Shown here: in pieces, positions 40,455-49,102 of the stretch
Layout of the letters: the number at the start of each line of letters is the position of its first letter
Numbering within the stretch: position 1 is the stretch's first letter
Translations under genes and position numbers: made by a program
Source: JBFXAF01 sp050184585
GTDB lineage: Bacteria > Pseudomonadota > Alphaproteobacteria > Rhizobiales > Rhizobiaceae
NCBI GenBank assembly: GCA_050184585.1
Contig: JBFXAF010000002.1
Span: 372,001 to 436,000, forward strand
Length of the DNA: 64,000 nt
Direction: 5' to 3'
The notes under the pieces: model-generated
Database searches by the model: none
Told to the model about the DNA's origin: nothing
Seen by the model: the letters and a program-made list of their open reading frames with translations, nothing else

Positions 40455-41345
40455 TCAGGGTAGTGGGAAGGGCTTGTCGCTGAGCGTGCGCAAGTACGCG
40501 ATCAGGTCGACCCTCTCGGTCTCGTCCGGGAGGCCAGGCACCTCCATGGCCACGCCCGGCGTGGTGGCCATCGGCTCGAGCAGGAACGTGTTCAGATCCT
40601 CATACGTCCACACGCCTTCCCAGCCCAGCAGGACGTCGGAGTAATGTATGGTTGCCAGGGACGCCTTGTCGCGGCCGACGACATTCCACAAATTCGCTCC
40701 CGTTCGGTTGCCTCCCTGTGGATCGGCGCCGTGGCAATGGTCGCACGAGCGGACGAATGCGTTTCGGCCTTGCTCCACATCGGCGGAAGCCAGCTTCATC
40801 GAGATCGGGTCTGGAGTTGGGAGGACGACGCCGTGCGACATCAGATAGTCGGCGGCTTCGCGTTGTTTCGAACGTGTCGCCAGATGGATTGGCGTCTTGC
40901 CGTCCTCTGCCCTCGCATTCACGTCCGCGCCGGCCTCGACCAGCGCCTTCACGCAGCCAAGGCAAGCCAGATTGATGGCGAGATGAAGGGCGCGTTGGCC
41001 GCCGCCTTCGGAATCTGCATTTGCGCCCCCGTCCAGCAACAGTCTCAACAGATCGATCTTGTCTTCCCCCATGGCCGCCATCAGCGGCAGACCCAGGGCC
41101 GTCGGAGCGTTGACGTCGGCGCCACGTTCAATCAGCAGCTTTGCTGCCTGGAGGTGACCCATGAAGACCGCGAGATAGAGCGGCGTCGCGGTTCCGTCAC
41201 TCTCATTGACATCCGCGCCCGCATCGAGCGCGGCCGTGATTGCCGCGACATCGCCCGCCATGGCGGCGTCGTGGATGGCCGCGGCATGCGATACGATCGG
41301 AATGTGCAGAAGCACGAACAGGGTCGCGGAGAAGACGATGCGCAT
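40455..41345 (-). CDS. Secreted ankyrin-repeat / cytochrome c fusion protein
   Basis: A 296-residue protein from ATG 41345. Residues 1-20 are a signal peptide (MRIVFSATLFVLLHIPIVSHA). About 21-170 hold four to five ankyrin repeats (DGTATPLYLAVFMGHLQAAKLLIERGADVN; the others similar). About 180-296 is a class I cytochrome c domain with heme site CDHCH, and a distal Met is likely in the EPMATTPGVAMEVPGLPDETER region. The product would be periplasmic, with heme attached covalently. Ankyrin plus cytochrome c on one chain is uncommon. The longer frame to 41435 is not needed. Confidence 0.85.
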   Translation of the reverse strand: MRIVFSATLFVLLHIPIVSHAAAIHDAAMAGDVAAITAALDAGADVNESDGTATPLYLAVFMGHLQAAKLLIERGADVNAPTALGLPLMAAMGEDKIDLLRLLLDGGANADSEGGGQRALHLAINLACLGCVKALVEAGADVNARAEDGKTPIHLATRSKQREAADYLMSHGVVLPTPDPISMKLASADVEQGRNAFVRSCDHCHGADPQGGNRTGANLWNVVGRDKASLATIHYSDVLLGWEGVWTYEDLNTFLLEPMATTPGVAMEVPGLPDETERVDLIAYLRTLSDKPFPLP

Positions 41346-41700
41346 TCGACACCCCTCGCTCAAACGTGGAGGACGCGGCATGCTGCAAGAAGAAGTAGCA
41401 AAGGCTAATACGAATGCCCGGCCGTGTAAACTCAAGGGGATTATCCCCTTCGATGTGCCTTTGTAGACGCTGCTGCCGACACGTATTTCTGCTCAGGGTG
41501 GTTCGCCCGATCGGGAAAAAGATCGCGCAGCCGTCCATCTTTGACCATGACGGAGAGATACGATTGCGAGATGTGCCCGGGATGTCTGCCTGGCACGCGA
41601 GCGCTTTCACTTTGACGCCAGTTAGGCTTTGTGCGGCCAGCATGGACCAGCGTCAGCGCGCGCACGTCGAGCTTCCCCCCGCTTGAAGCGGATTGTCCGC

Positions 41701-41870
41701 ATGACGGTGATGGTCCAGAGCCGCAACGTCCCCGGCGAACTGCACCGCCGCCTGAAGTCGCGGCGGTGGTGGCGGGCATGTCGTTGTCCGATATCTGCTG
41801 AACGAAACCCGCCGGGTTGCGGAGCGGCCGACTGTCGAGGCGTTGCGGGACGTCTGCGTAGCCGAGCCGT
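41701..41870 (+). pseudogene. Decayed FitA/VapB-type antitoxin gene
   Basis: ATG 41701 starts MTVMVQSRNVPGELHRRLKSR, closely matching the intact antitoxin at 45636 (MPVTIQIRNVPSELHRTLKSR). The frame then shifts to AGMSLSD and shifts again to LLNETRRVAERPTVEALRD. Two small deletions break it, and no PIN toxin follows. It is the remnant of a second copy of the same antitoxin family. Confidence 0.7.
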
Positions 41871-41871
41871 C

Positions 41872-42005
41872 ACCGGGCTTTCGCTATCCCCTCGCCCGCC
41901 CGCATCCCCAGCCGCTGCCGCACGCGCGGTACATGGCCCGGCGAACTGCGCCGGATAGGGTGACCCCAGAATCCTCGGCACGGCGTCGACGTCGATCCTG
42001 GGCAT
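41872..42005 (-). pseudogene. 5' fragment of a cupin-type gene
   Basis: On the minus strand ATG 42005 reads MPRIDVDAVPRILGSPYPAQFAGPC, which resembles the conserved start of small rhizobial cupin proteins (MPxIDxxAVPxxxGSxYPAPF) as I recall them. The frame then shifts (VRQRLGMRAG) and stops. It is cut off where the decayed antitoxin begins. Other bases between 41346 and 42120 show no gene. Confidence 0.4.
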
Positions 42006-42120
42006 GGCGGTCTCCTCTTGGGCGGACGCCGCGACGACGGCCTCGGGCCAGGTGCCCGTCCCGGCTGCGACTTTTCCGCCGCAAGGACCGTTCCTGCCTC
42101 ACATGAAGAGGAGCCGTTCG

Positions 42121-42705
42121 ATGCGTCCATCCCTGATGATATCCCTGCGGTGGCTGGCTGTCGCCGCAGCCCTGTCCGCCGCGATGCCCGCCGGGGCCGG
42201 GCCGCTTGAGATCGTGGCGCTGGGCGACAGCAACACGGCGGGCTTCCCCGTCGGCAGGCGCAATGCGTTCCCGGCCATCATGGAGGCGTCGTTGCGTGGC
42301 GCCGGCTACGACGTGAAGGTCTCGAACCGAGGGATCAGCGGCGACACGACCGGCGGCATGCTGTCGCGCCTCGACCGGGCCGTGCCGCGCGGCACGACGC
42401 TCGCCATCGTGCAGGGCGGCTACAATGACGGACGTCGCGGCGTGTCCGCGCGGGACAGGGATGCCAACATCGACGCCATCCTGAAGCGGCTTAGCGCCCG
42501 CGGCGTGAAGGTGGTGCTGTGCGGCCTGTCAGGCGCCGACTGGTCGGCCATCGCCCGCAGGCACGGGGCGCTGCTCGTTCCCCAGAGCACCTGCTACGAC
42601 GCCGCGAGCCGCGGCTTCGACGGCCTGCACATGAACCGCTCCGGCCACCGCATCGTCGCGTCGCGCCTCACGCCGGTGATCCAGCGGGTGTTGGGCCGGC
42701 GCTGA
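42121..42705 (+). CDS. Secreted SGNH/GDSL hydrolase
   Basis: A 194-residue protein from ATG 42121, preceded by GAGGAG; the ATG at 42103 is an alternative. It has a signal peptide (about residues 1-24, ending AGA) and SGNH blocks: I GDSNTAGFP with catalytic Ser, II NRGISGDTTGG with Gly, III GGYNDGRRG with Asn, V DGLHMNRSGH with Asp and His. All four catalytic positions are present. An exported esterase or lipase-like enzyme, possibly acting on cell-surface glycans or esters. The 42706-42980 gap after it shows nothing recognisable. Confidence 0.85.
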   Translation: MRPSLMISLRWLAVAAALSAAMPAGAGPLEIVALGDSNTAGFPVGRRNAFPAIMEASLRGAGYDVKVSNRGISGDTTGGMLSRLDRAVPRGTTLAIVQGGYNDGRRGVSARDRDANIDAILKRLSARGVKVVLCGLSGADWSAIARRHGALLVPQSTCYDAASRGFDGLHMNRSGHRIVASRLTPVIQRVLGRR

Positions 42706-42980
42706 CGAAGTGCGGGGCTGAAAGTATCCGCCCATCACGCCTGGATGCGCCGACCGGATGAGGACCGCCCGACAGTCGGTTTGACGCACCGCGATGTCAG
42801 CGGTGGGGTGGGAAACGGACTGGCAGCTTTCGGCCTGCTTCTCCAGAAAGCCGACATCCATTCGGCGAGAAACCTCGGTGGGAGCGCGCCACAAATCTCG
42901 GCACATTGATCTAGCTGCCCTCGCGAGGACGGGACGCACCCGGCCAAGAAGGCCGGATGCAATCGGTCGCCAGCCGACGC

Positions 42981-43490
42981 TTAGTCGAGGCGCTTCCAGA
43001 TGACTTCAACATGGCCTTCGCCGATCGTCGTCATCGGATTGGTATAGCGCCAGATGTCTCCTTCCACCGTCGAATCCCGCCGTTGCTTCTCGCCCTCCCA
43101 GTTGGGGAAGGTGCTGACCTCGACGTTGAAGGTGACTGTCTTGGCCTCTTCATCGACCTCGTATGTGCCATACAGCGCGTTCGAACCCTTACCGATGGCG
43201 GTATATTCCTCTGCAGTGCCTTGCATGCGGTTGTTGCCGGCATAGAGCGGGAGACTGGAACGGGTGATGAAGTTCACGAACCGTCCGTTCGGATCCATGA
43301 TCTGGATCCCACGCGGGTTCTCGCCGAACAGCTCCACCTTCTTGTCGGGCTGGTGCACGGTCAGTGAGACGAGCGACCAAGTTCCGATGACCTGTTCCCG
43401 TAGGGTCTTGCCTTCGCCCGCATGGGCGGACTGGCAGGCTGCGATCAAAGAGATGGCCGAGGCTGCGGCCAAGGTGCTTATGCGTTCCAT
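42981..43490 (-). CDS. Exported lipocalin-like domain protein
   Basis: A 169-residue protein with an N-terminal signal (MERISTLAAASAISLIAACQSAHA). The Cys in IAACQS makes a lipoprotein also possible. The body, VIGTWSLVSLTVHQPDKKVELFGENPRGIQIMDPNGRFVNF (in outline), is the lipocalin-like beta-barrel family seen near sugar or polyketide genes. Ligand unknown. Divergent from the winged-helix/TPR gene. Confidence 0.8.
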   Translation of the reverse strand: MERISTLAAASAISLIAACQSAHAGEGKTLREQVIGTWSLVSLTVHQPDKKVELFGENPRGIQIMDPNGRFVNFITRSSLPLYAGNNRMQGTAEEYTAIGKGSNALYGTYEVDEEAKTVTFNVEVSTFPNWEGEKQRRDSTVEGDIWRYTNPMTTIGEGHVEVIWKRLD

Positions 43491-43587
43491 CGGACTATCC
43501 TCCTATCGGTTACCGAAAGCACCGTGAAGCTGCGCCGTACCTGAAGAACGCGCATGTAATCGCGCTGCAACTTCCCTCTAACGTGGC

Positions 43588-43593
43588 TATAAT
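43588..43593 (+). promoter_or_regulatory. Perfect -10 box before the winged-helix/TPR gene
   Basis: TATAAT at 43588-43593 lies 28 bp before ATG 43622. A weak CTGCAA -35 sits 17 bp upstream at 43565-43570. Confidence 0.4.
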
Positions 43594-43621
43594 TTCATCC
43601 GAAAACCTCACGGGAGGCGCG

Positions 43622-45274
43622 ATGACCACCCCGAAACGCTACCGGTTCGGCACGTACGTTCTCGATCTGGAACGAATGGCACTTATCGATCGCGGTGATC
43701 AGGTCGAGCTTCGGCCCAAGGCTTTCGACACGCTGCGGGTGCTGGTTGAACGCGCCGGACGGGTCGTGACGAAGGACGAACTGGTCGCCGCAGTGTGGCC
43801 GGACGTGATTGTAAATGACGACGCGCTCGCGCAGTGCGTCCGGGATGTCCGCAAAGCTCTGGGCGATCGAGAACAGCGCTTCATCGAGACCGTGCCGCGG
43901 CGGGGCTATCTGTTTACTCCCGGGATCGAGGAAGAGACAGAGAGTTCGCGTTCTCGAATCGGGGGCTCAAGTGGCGGCCATTGGCGTTGGGCCGGCACGG
44001 TAGTCCTCTCGGCGATCGTCTTGGTGATCGCCGGGCTGGCATGGACACTCCTCGCAAGAGATGGCGTTCTCGCTACCACACAGGATAGACGACCTTCCGT
44101 CGCAGTCCTGCCCTTCCGTGCCAGCACGGAGAGCGACGCAGACGCTTGGCTTGGCGAAGGAGTCGCCAACGACATTATCATGGCGCTATCGCGCTTCCGC
44201 GACATCGCCGTCATCGCCCGTAATACAAGCTTCCGGTTCGACGACGGCGATGACCTCTCAGCTATTCGCAGCGGCGTGAAGGCCGACTTCCTGCTCCAAG
44301 GCAGCCTGCGCCGGAGAGGCAACGAACTGCGCTTGGCGGTCCAACTCGTTGACCTCGAGACGGGCATCAACCGGTGGACCGAAAGGTTTGACCGCCCATG
44401 GGAGGAAGTGTTTGGCATTCAGGAGGCCATTGCAAGGGATGTCGCTGCACAGCTCGCCACGCAGACCCGCGACGCGGCGGTGGTGCGATCACAAGGGATG
44501 CCGCCTGCGGTGCTGGACGCCTACGACCTCGTCTTGCGCGGCCGCAAAGCTTATCTCAACTTCAGCCGCGAAGGCGCGTTTGAAGGCCTGGACTTGGCGC
44601 GCCGCGCGGTCGCGGTCGATCCGAACTATGCAGTCGCTTGGGAACTGCTTTCGCAGTTCCTGATCCAGTTCTTCATCCAGCCATATGATGAACGCAGGGG
44701 CGATCCGGCGGTGATTGCGGAAGCGAGGGCGGCGCTGACACAAGCAGTCCAGCTCGATCCGCAGTACTCAACTGCGCGCGCCGGGCTCGGCGCACTTATT
44801 GCTCGCGGCGGCGACTTCGATACAGGTCTCATGGAGTTGCGCGAGGCGCTTCGGCTCAATCCGAATGATGCTTCTACACTCAAGGTCTATGCGGACATCC
44901 TGTCGCGTGCCGGCCTGCACGCGGAATCCCTCGCAACGTGGAACGAAGTGGAGAGGCTCGATCCCGCCGGAACACCGCTCGACGCAGCGCTGAAGTCACG
45001 CGCGGAGTTCTTCATCGGCGATCACGACGCGGCGCTCGCCTCGGCGCGAAAGTGCACCGCGATCGCCCCGAAGCTGCAGCCGTGCCTGCTCTACCTGACG
45101 ATTGCCGGGTCAGCGTCGGGGCAAGCGGCAGAGGCGAAAGCCGCGGCACAGCGCCTTCTGGAACTAAATCCCAACATCTCGATCGCGCGTCACTTCTCGA
45201 TCATTCCATTCCGCGATCCTAGCGACGTAGAGAAGATGGCGGTTCACCTGCGCGCCGCGGGCCTGCCTGAGTAG
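43622..45274 (+). CDS. Membrane-bound winged-helix/TPR protein (CadC/adenylate-cyclase-associated style)
   Basis: A 550-residue protein from ATG 43622 behind GGGAGG. Residues about 1-95 are an OmpR/ToxR-type winged helix (RYRFGTYVLDLERMALIDRGDQVELRPKAFDTLRVLVERAG, in outline, and FIETVPRRGYLF). About 125-145 is one membrane helix. About 160-260 is a domain with SVAVLPFRASTESDADAWLGEGVANDIIMALSRF, found beside TPRs in many rhizobial regulators. About 290-540 holds TPR repeats. A one-component sensor that binds DNA from the membrane is likely. Confidence 0.85.
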   Translation: MTTPKRYRFGTYVLDLERMALIDRGDQVELRPKAFDTLRVLVERAGRVVTKDELVAAVWPDVIVNDDALAQCVRDVRKALGDREQRFIETVPRRGYLFTPGIEEETESSRSRIGGSSGGHWRWAGTVVLSAIVLVIAGLAWTLLARDGVLATTQDRRPSVAVLPFRASTESDADAWLGEGVANDIIMALSRFRDIAVIARNTSFRFDDGDDLSAIRSGVKADFLLQGSLRRRGNELRLAVQLVDLETGINRWTERFDRPWEEVFGIQEAIARDVAAQLATQTRDAAVVRSQGMPPAVLDAYDLVLRGRKAYLNFSREGAFEGLDLARRAVAVDPNYAVAWELLSQFLIQFFIQPYDERRGDPAVIAEARAALTQAVQLDPQYSTARAGLGALIARGGDFDTGLMELREALRLNPNDASTLKVYADILSRAGLHAESLATWNEVERLDPAGTPLDAALKSRAEFFIGDHDAALASARKCTAIAPKLQPCLLYLTIAGSASGQAAEAKAAAQRLLELNPNISIARHFSIIPFRDPSDVEKMAVHLRAAGLPE

Positions 45275-45635
45275 TCCGCACCAGCGACCCTAGAGACAGG
45301 CGAGCGGATGGGATTCGAACGATCGGCCTTCCTGTGAGCTAGAGCTCCTGTGGCAATGCATAGTGAGAGTGCGGGTGAGCAGTGGCCTTGTATTCGATCA
45401 CATCTGCGGACTGTGGTAGTTCCGGCTAGATTGGACCATCCAGTTCGTCTGACGGGCCGAATGACTTCTTTCAGGAACTCATGCTCAAGGCGCGAACGTC
45501 CGGAATGGCGTCGAAAACTGTCATCGAAGATGTGCCGTCGGCGAGAGTCGGGCCGGTTGTTGCGACCCTGTCGCTATCGTATTCCGCTGCCGCGATTTCC
45601 TTGAAATGCGATTTGTGTTCGATCATCATCCTCTC

Positions 45636-45866
45636 ATGCCGGTGACGATCCAGATCCGCAACGTCCCCAGCGAGCTGCATCGCACGCTCAAATCGCGCGC
45701 CGCGTTGGCGGGCATGTCGCTGTCCGATTATCTGCTGAATGAAATCCGCCAGGTGGCGGAGAAGCCGACGCTCGAAGAGATTCGCGAGCGGCTGCGCAGC
45801 CGCTCCCCGGTGGAGCTTGACATGTCGCCGGCCGAGGCAGTTCGCATCGAGCGCGATCGGACGTGA
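45636..45866 (+). CDS. FitA-like ribbon-helix-helix antitoxin, orphan
   Basis: A 76-residue protein from ATG 45636 (MPVTIQIRNVPSELHRTLKSRAALAGMSLSDYLLNEIRQVAEKPTLEEIRERL, in outline) with the RHH/Arc-like fold of FitA/VapB antitoxins. The usual PIN toxin should begin at the stop (ACGTGATCGTC still looks like a VapC start), but the frame there turns to Arg-rich sequence without PIN residues. The toxin is therefore lost. The 45275-45635 gap upstream shows no gene I can support; a tRNA T-arm-like GGATTCGAAC near 45312 lacks a folded partner. Confidence 0.75.
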   Translation: MPVTIQIRNVPSELHRTLKSRAALAGMSLSDYLLNEIRQVAEKPTLEEIRERLRSRSPVELDMSPAEAVRIERDRT

Positions 45867-45982
45867 TCGTCTTACGCCGGCCGCTTCGGCGACGATCCGG
45901 GTTCCTTTCGCCGCACCCGGCCGGTCCCATTTTCGCCCGCTTTCTGGTAAGGGTCGGCGCTGCGTCATCGCGAAGGGATTTC

Positions 45983-46648
45983 ATGACGGCGAACATGCGC
46001 ATCGCACCCGCGATCGTTCTCGCGGCTGCCTGCTTGGCCGCCGGCCCGGCGGCGGCGCATCCTCACGTCTTCGCCGAGGCGCGCCTCGACGTCATGCTCA
46101 CCCCCGACCGGGACGGCGTCAGGTCGCTGCGCCACCTCTGGCGTTTCGACGATCTGTTCTCGTCCACCGTCCTGGTCGAGTTCGACGCCAATTCCGACCT
46201 GAAGCTCGACGATGCGGAGCTCAGGGAGATCGCCAGCACCGTCTATCAGTCGCTCGCCGAGTACGACTATTTCCAGCTCGTCACCCGCGACGGCGCGGAC
46301 GTCGCCATGAAGCCGCCGGCCGAACTCATCGCCAATTTCGAGGACAACCAGCTGATCATCCTCTTCGAGTCCGAGCTGGCGGAGCCGCTGCCGCTCGGGG
46401 GCAGGCTCGATTTCGGCGTCTACGACCCGACCTTCTACACCGCGATCGACTTCGTCGAAGACGACAACATGACGGTCGCCGACATGCCGGCCACCTGCAC
46501 GCGCACCGTGGTCCGCCCCGATCCCGACGAGGCGATCGCTGAGAACCAGGCGACGCTGACCGAGGATTTCTTCAACCAGCCGGGTGGCAACGATCTGTCG
46601 AAGATCTTCGCCACGCGGCTCGAACTCGTCTGCGCCGCGCAGGGATGA
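45983..46648 (+). CDS. Exported DUF1007 protein, partner of the nickel/cobalt exporter
   Basis: A 221-residue protein with a signal peptide (MTANMRIAPAIVLAAACLAAGPAAA) and a mature start HPHVFAEARLDV, the DUF1007 hallmark. It contains many Asp/Glu residues. DUF1007 genes typically precede RcnA/NicO transporters, and here rcnA begins 4 nt after the stop. The mature His-Pro-His N-terminus suggests periplasmic metal binding. A longer frame from 45863 is upstream noise. Confidence 0.88.
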   Translation: MTANMRIAPAIVLAAACLAAGPAAAHPHVFAEARLDVMLTPDRDGVRSLRHLWRFDDLFSSTVLVEFDANSDLKLDDAELREIASTVYQSLAEYDYFQLVTRDGADVAMKPPAELIANFEDNQLIILFESELAEPLPLGGRLDFGVYDPTFYTAIDFVEDDNMTVADMPATCTRTVVRPDPDEAIAENQATLTEDFFNQPGGNDLSKIFATRLELVCAAQG

Positions 46649-46652
46649 TGCC

Positions 46653-47726
46653 ATGAGCAGGACGACCGTCCGCGTCACCTTCGCGATCATCGCCCTGGTC
46701 TATGTGGCGACCCATTTCCTCGGCCACGCCCACGCCCAGTCCTCGCTGGGCATCGGCGCCAACGAGGCGACCGTGCCGTCGACCGGCCTCTTCGCCGGCT
46801 GGCTGAACTGGATCAACGTCCAGCAGCAGGGTTTCTACCGCTCGCTGACCGAGGCGCTGAAGTCGATACGCGAGGGCGGCGGCGGCGTCTGGGTGCTGGT
46901 CGGCCTGTCCTTCGCCTATGGCGTCTTCCACGCCGCCGGCCCCGGCCACGGCAAGGCGGTCATCTCCTCCTACATGCTGGCCAACGAGGTCGCGCTGAGG
47001 CGCGGCGTCATGCTCTCCTTCGTCTCCGCCTTCCTGCAGGCCGTGTCGGCGATCGTCGTCATCGGCCTCGCCTTCCTCGTGCTGCGCGGCACCGCCGTCT
47101 CCATGACCGACGCGACCTGGTTCCTCGAAGTCTCGAGCTACGTTCTGATCACGCTCTTCGGCGCCTGGCTGCTCTGGCAGAAGCTCGCGCCCCGCCTTCG
47201 CCGCGTCACCGGCAACGCGCCGGCCCACAGCCTGTCCGCCGCCCACGCCCATCACACCCACGCTCATCACGACCATCATGGTCACGACCACCGCGGGCAC
47301 GGCCATCATCACGATCATGGGCATCACCACGGTCACGCCGCCGGCGAGGTCTGCGACACCTGCGGCCATTCACATGCGCCCGACCCGCGTGCGCTGTCGG
47401 GCGACCGCTTCGACTGGCGCACCGCCTGGACCGCCGTCGCCGCCGTCGGCATCCGCCCCTGCTCCGGTGCGCTGATCGTCCTCACCTTCGCCTTCCTCAA
47501 CGGAATCTGGTTCGGCGGGCTGCTCTCGGTCTTCGCCATGGCGCTCGGCACGGCGATCACCGTCTCCCTGCTCGCCACCATCGCCGTCACCGCGAAGAAC
47601 TGGGCCGTCACTTTTGCAGGAGACGGCCGCGCCGGCAACCGGGTGCACGCCGTCATCGAGATCGGCGGCGCGGCGCTCGTCATGCTGCTCGGCCTGACGC
47701 TGCTCGGCGCCAGCCTCGCCGCCTGA
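46653..47726 (+). CDS. NicO/RcnA family nickel-cobalt efflux transporter
   Basis: A 357-residue membrane transporter. HAAGPGHGKAVISSYML (about residues 93-109) is the conserved His-containing NicO motif; a second copy, GIRPCSGALIVLTFAF, is at about 266-281. Between them a cytosolic His-rich loop (about 191-241) has more than 20 His and a CDTC pair. It exports Ni/Co or a related metal. Coupled to DUF1007 upstream. The ATG at 46653 is preferred over 46584. Confidence 0.92.
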   Translation: MSRTTVRVTFAIIALVYVATHFLGHAHAQSSLGIGANEATVPSTGLFAGWLNWINVQQQGFYRSLTEALKSIREGGGGVWVLVGLSFAYGVFHAAGPGHGKAVISSYMLANEVALRRGVMLSFVSAFLQAVSAIVVIGLAFLVLRGTAVSMTDATWFLEVSSYVLITLFGAWLLWQKLAPRLRRVTGNAPAHSLSAAHAHHTHAHHDHHGHDHRGHGHHHDHGHHHGHAAGEVCDTCGHSHAPDPRALSGDRFDWRTAWTAVAAVGIRPCSGALIVLTFAFLNGIWFGGLLSVFAMALGTAITVSLLATIAVTAKNWAVTFAGDGRAGNRVHAVIEIGGAALVMLLGLTLLGASLAA

Positions 47727-47920
47727 ATCCATTTCGCCTGAAAATGCCGTCGCCTTGAGCCGCTTTCGCGCGAAAAGCGCGCAATCCGAGCCTGCCGGGA
47801 GGCCTGTGAACAAATTCCGGCCTGCACGACAAGCCGGACAAGGCTAAGACGCTGATCTTCCTCACGAACCGGGAATGAAACTCCGGCCGAGGCGAAAAAT
47901 CTATCCACCCCCTCGGATCG

Positions 47921-48901
47921 TCAGTGTGAGGGAAACACCCGGCCCAGTTCGTCCTCGACATGCGCCATGACGATCTCGTCGAAGTTCTTTTCGGCAACGA
48001 AACCAAGATCTTGCGCCCGGCGTGCGTCGAAACGCGTCGGCCAGTTCTTGACGATCGCCCACACCGTCTCGTCCGGTTCCTCGCGGATCAGCCTCACCGC
48101 GCGCTCGCCCGCGATCCGCCTCAGCGCATCGATCTGCTCGCCGACCGTCACTCCAACCCCCGGCATGGAGATGTTCCTGCGCGGCCCGATCTTTTCCCCG
48201 TCGATCGCCGCGGCGTGCAGCAGGAAGTCCACCGCCGCGCGTGGACTTGCATGGGTGTGCACGACCGAGCGCGGCACCGGCAGGATCGCCTCCTTCCCCG
48301 CCAGCGGCTCGCGGATGATGCCCGAGAAGAAGCCTGAGGCCGCCTTGTTCGGTCTTCCGGGCCTGACACAGATGGTGGGCAGACGGATGCCGACGCCGTC
48401 GAAGAAGCCGCGCCGCGTGTAGTCCGCCAGGAGCGCTTCCCCCATCAGCTTCTGCGTGCCGTAGGACGTCAGCGGCGTCGGGTGGAAATCGTCCGGGATC
48501 ACCTCCGGAAACGGCGCGCCGAACACCGCGATCGACGATGTGAACACCACGCGAGGCCGGTTTTCCGCCATTCTGAGGGCGTCGAACAGCGCCCGCGTGC
48601 CGTCGAGGTTGACCCGGTAGCCCAGATCGAAGTTGGCCTCCGCCTCGCCCGACACGACACCCGCGAGGTGGAAGACGAGGTCCGGCTTCGAAGCGGCCAG
48701 GGCCTCGGCCGCGCCTGCCTGCGCCAGGTCTCCGGTCGCGGTGGTGATCGTTATCCCGTCCACCTTCGGCGGCGAAGGCGCGACGATGTCGTGGAGGTCG
48801 ATCGCCGCGATCTGCCGGCCGTCCACCGAACGCGCGCCGACCAGCCGCTCGACCAGCTTCCTGCCGATCATGCCCGCCGCGCCTGTCAGGAGAACGCGCA
48901 T
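47921..48901 (-). CDS. denD: D-erythronate dehydrogenase-like NAD-dependent epimerase/dehydratase
   Basis: A 326-residue extended SDR: MRVLLTGAAGMIGRKLVERL (nucleotide loop), VFTSSIAVFGAP with active Ser, and YGTQKLMGEALL with the Tyr-x3-Lys site. Sequence flow (FHLAGVVSGEAEANFDLGYRVNLDGTR, GVGIRLPTICVRPGRPNKAASGFFSGIIREPL, in part) matches DenD, which oxidises D-erythronate to 2-keto-erythronate. The partner genes for that pathway (denK, OtnI/OtnC type) are not nearby. It is last in a four-gene minus-strand run with the CDF transporter. The 47727-47920 gap shows no gene. Confidence 0.78.
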   Translation of the reverse strand: MRVLLTGAAGMIGRKLVERLVGARSVDGRQIAAIDLHDIVAPSPPKVDGITITTATGDLAQAGAAEALAASKPDLVFHLAGVVSGEAEANFDLGYRVNLDGTRALFDALRMAENRPRVVFTSSIAVFGAPFPEVIPDDFHPTPLTSYGTQKLMGEALLADYTRRGFFDGVGIRLPTICVRPGRPNKAASGFFSGIIREPLAGKEAILPVPRSVVHTHASPRAAVDFLLHAAAIDGEKIGPRRNISMPGVGVTVGEQIDALRRIAGERAVRLIREEPDETVWAIVKNWPTRFDARRAQDLGFVAEKNFDEIVMAHVEDELGRVFPSH

Positions 48902-48904
48902 CGT

Positions 48905-49102
48905 TCAGCCCCCACTGCTGCGGCCGCGCAGCCAGAACACCAGGAAGAAGGCCGCGACGAAGGCGACCGCGATGAAACCGGCGGCAACGGGCGAGAAATT
49001 TCCTACTGTGATCATGATGTTAGGCATGAAGAACGCGACCAGGCCGAAGCTGGCCAGGATGATCGCCGCCGCGATCGCCGCGTTGCGGTTGCCCTTGTCC
49101 AT
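48905..49102 (-). CDS. Small two-helix membrane protein
   Basis: A 65-residue protein (MDKGNRNAAIAAAIILASFGLVAFFMPNIMITVGNF and VAAGFIAVAFVAAFFLVFWL, each in part) with two membrane segments and a basic, Gly/Ser tail. Its ATG overlaps the TGA of the upstream SDR gene (shared base 49102) and its stop is 3 nt from denD. It is therefore a real, translationally coupled gene of unknown function. The longer frame to 49267 is the SDR's shadow. Confidence 0.75.
   Translation of the reverse strand: MDKGNRNAAIAAAIILASFGLVAFFMPNIMITVGNFSPVAAGFIAVAFVAAFFLVFWLRGRSSGG

Noticed and set aside
45300..45355. tRNA-like T-arm (GGATTCGAAC on plus, GTTCGAATCC on minus)
   Set aside because: The five-base T-stem does not pair and no acceptor, D or anticodon arms can be folded; at best a decayed fragment.
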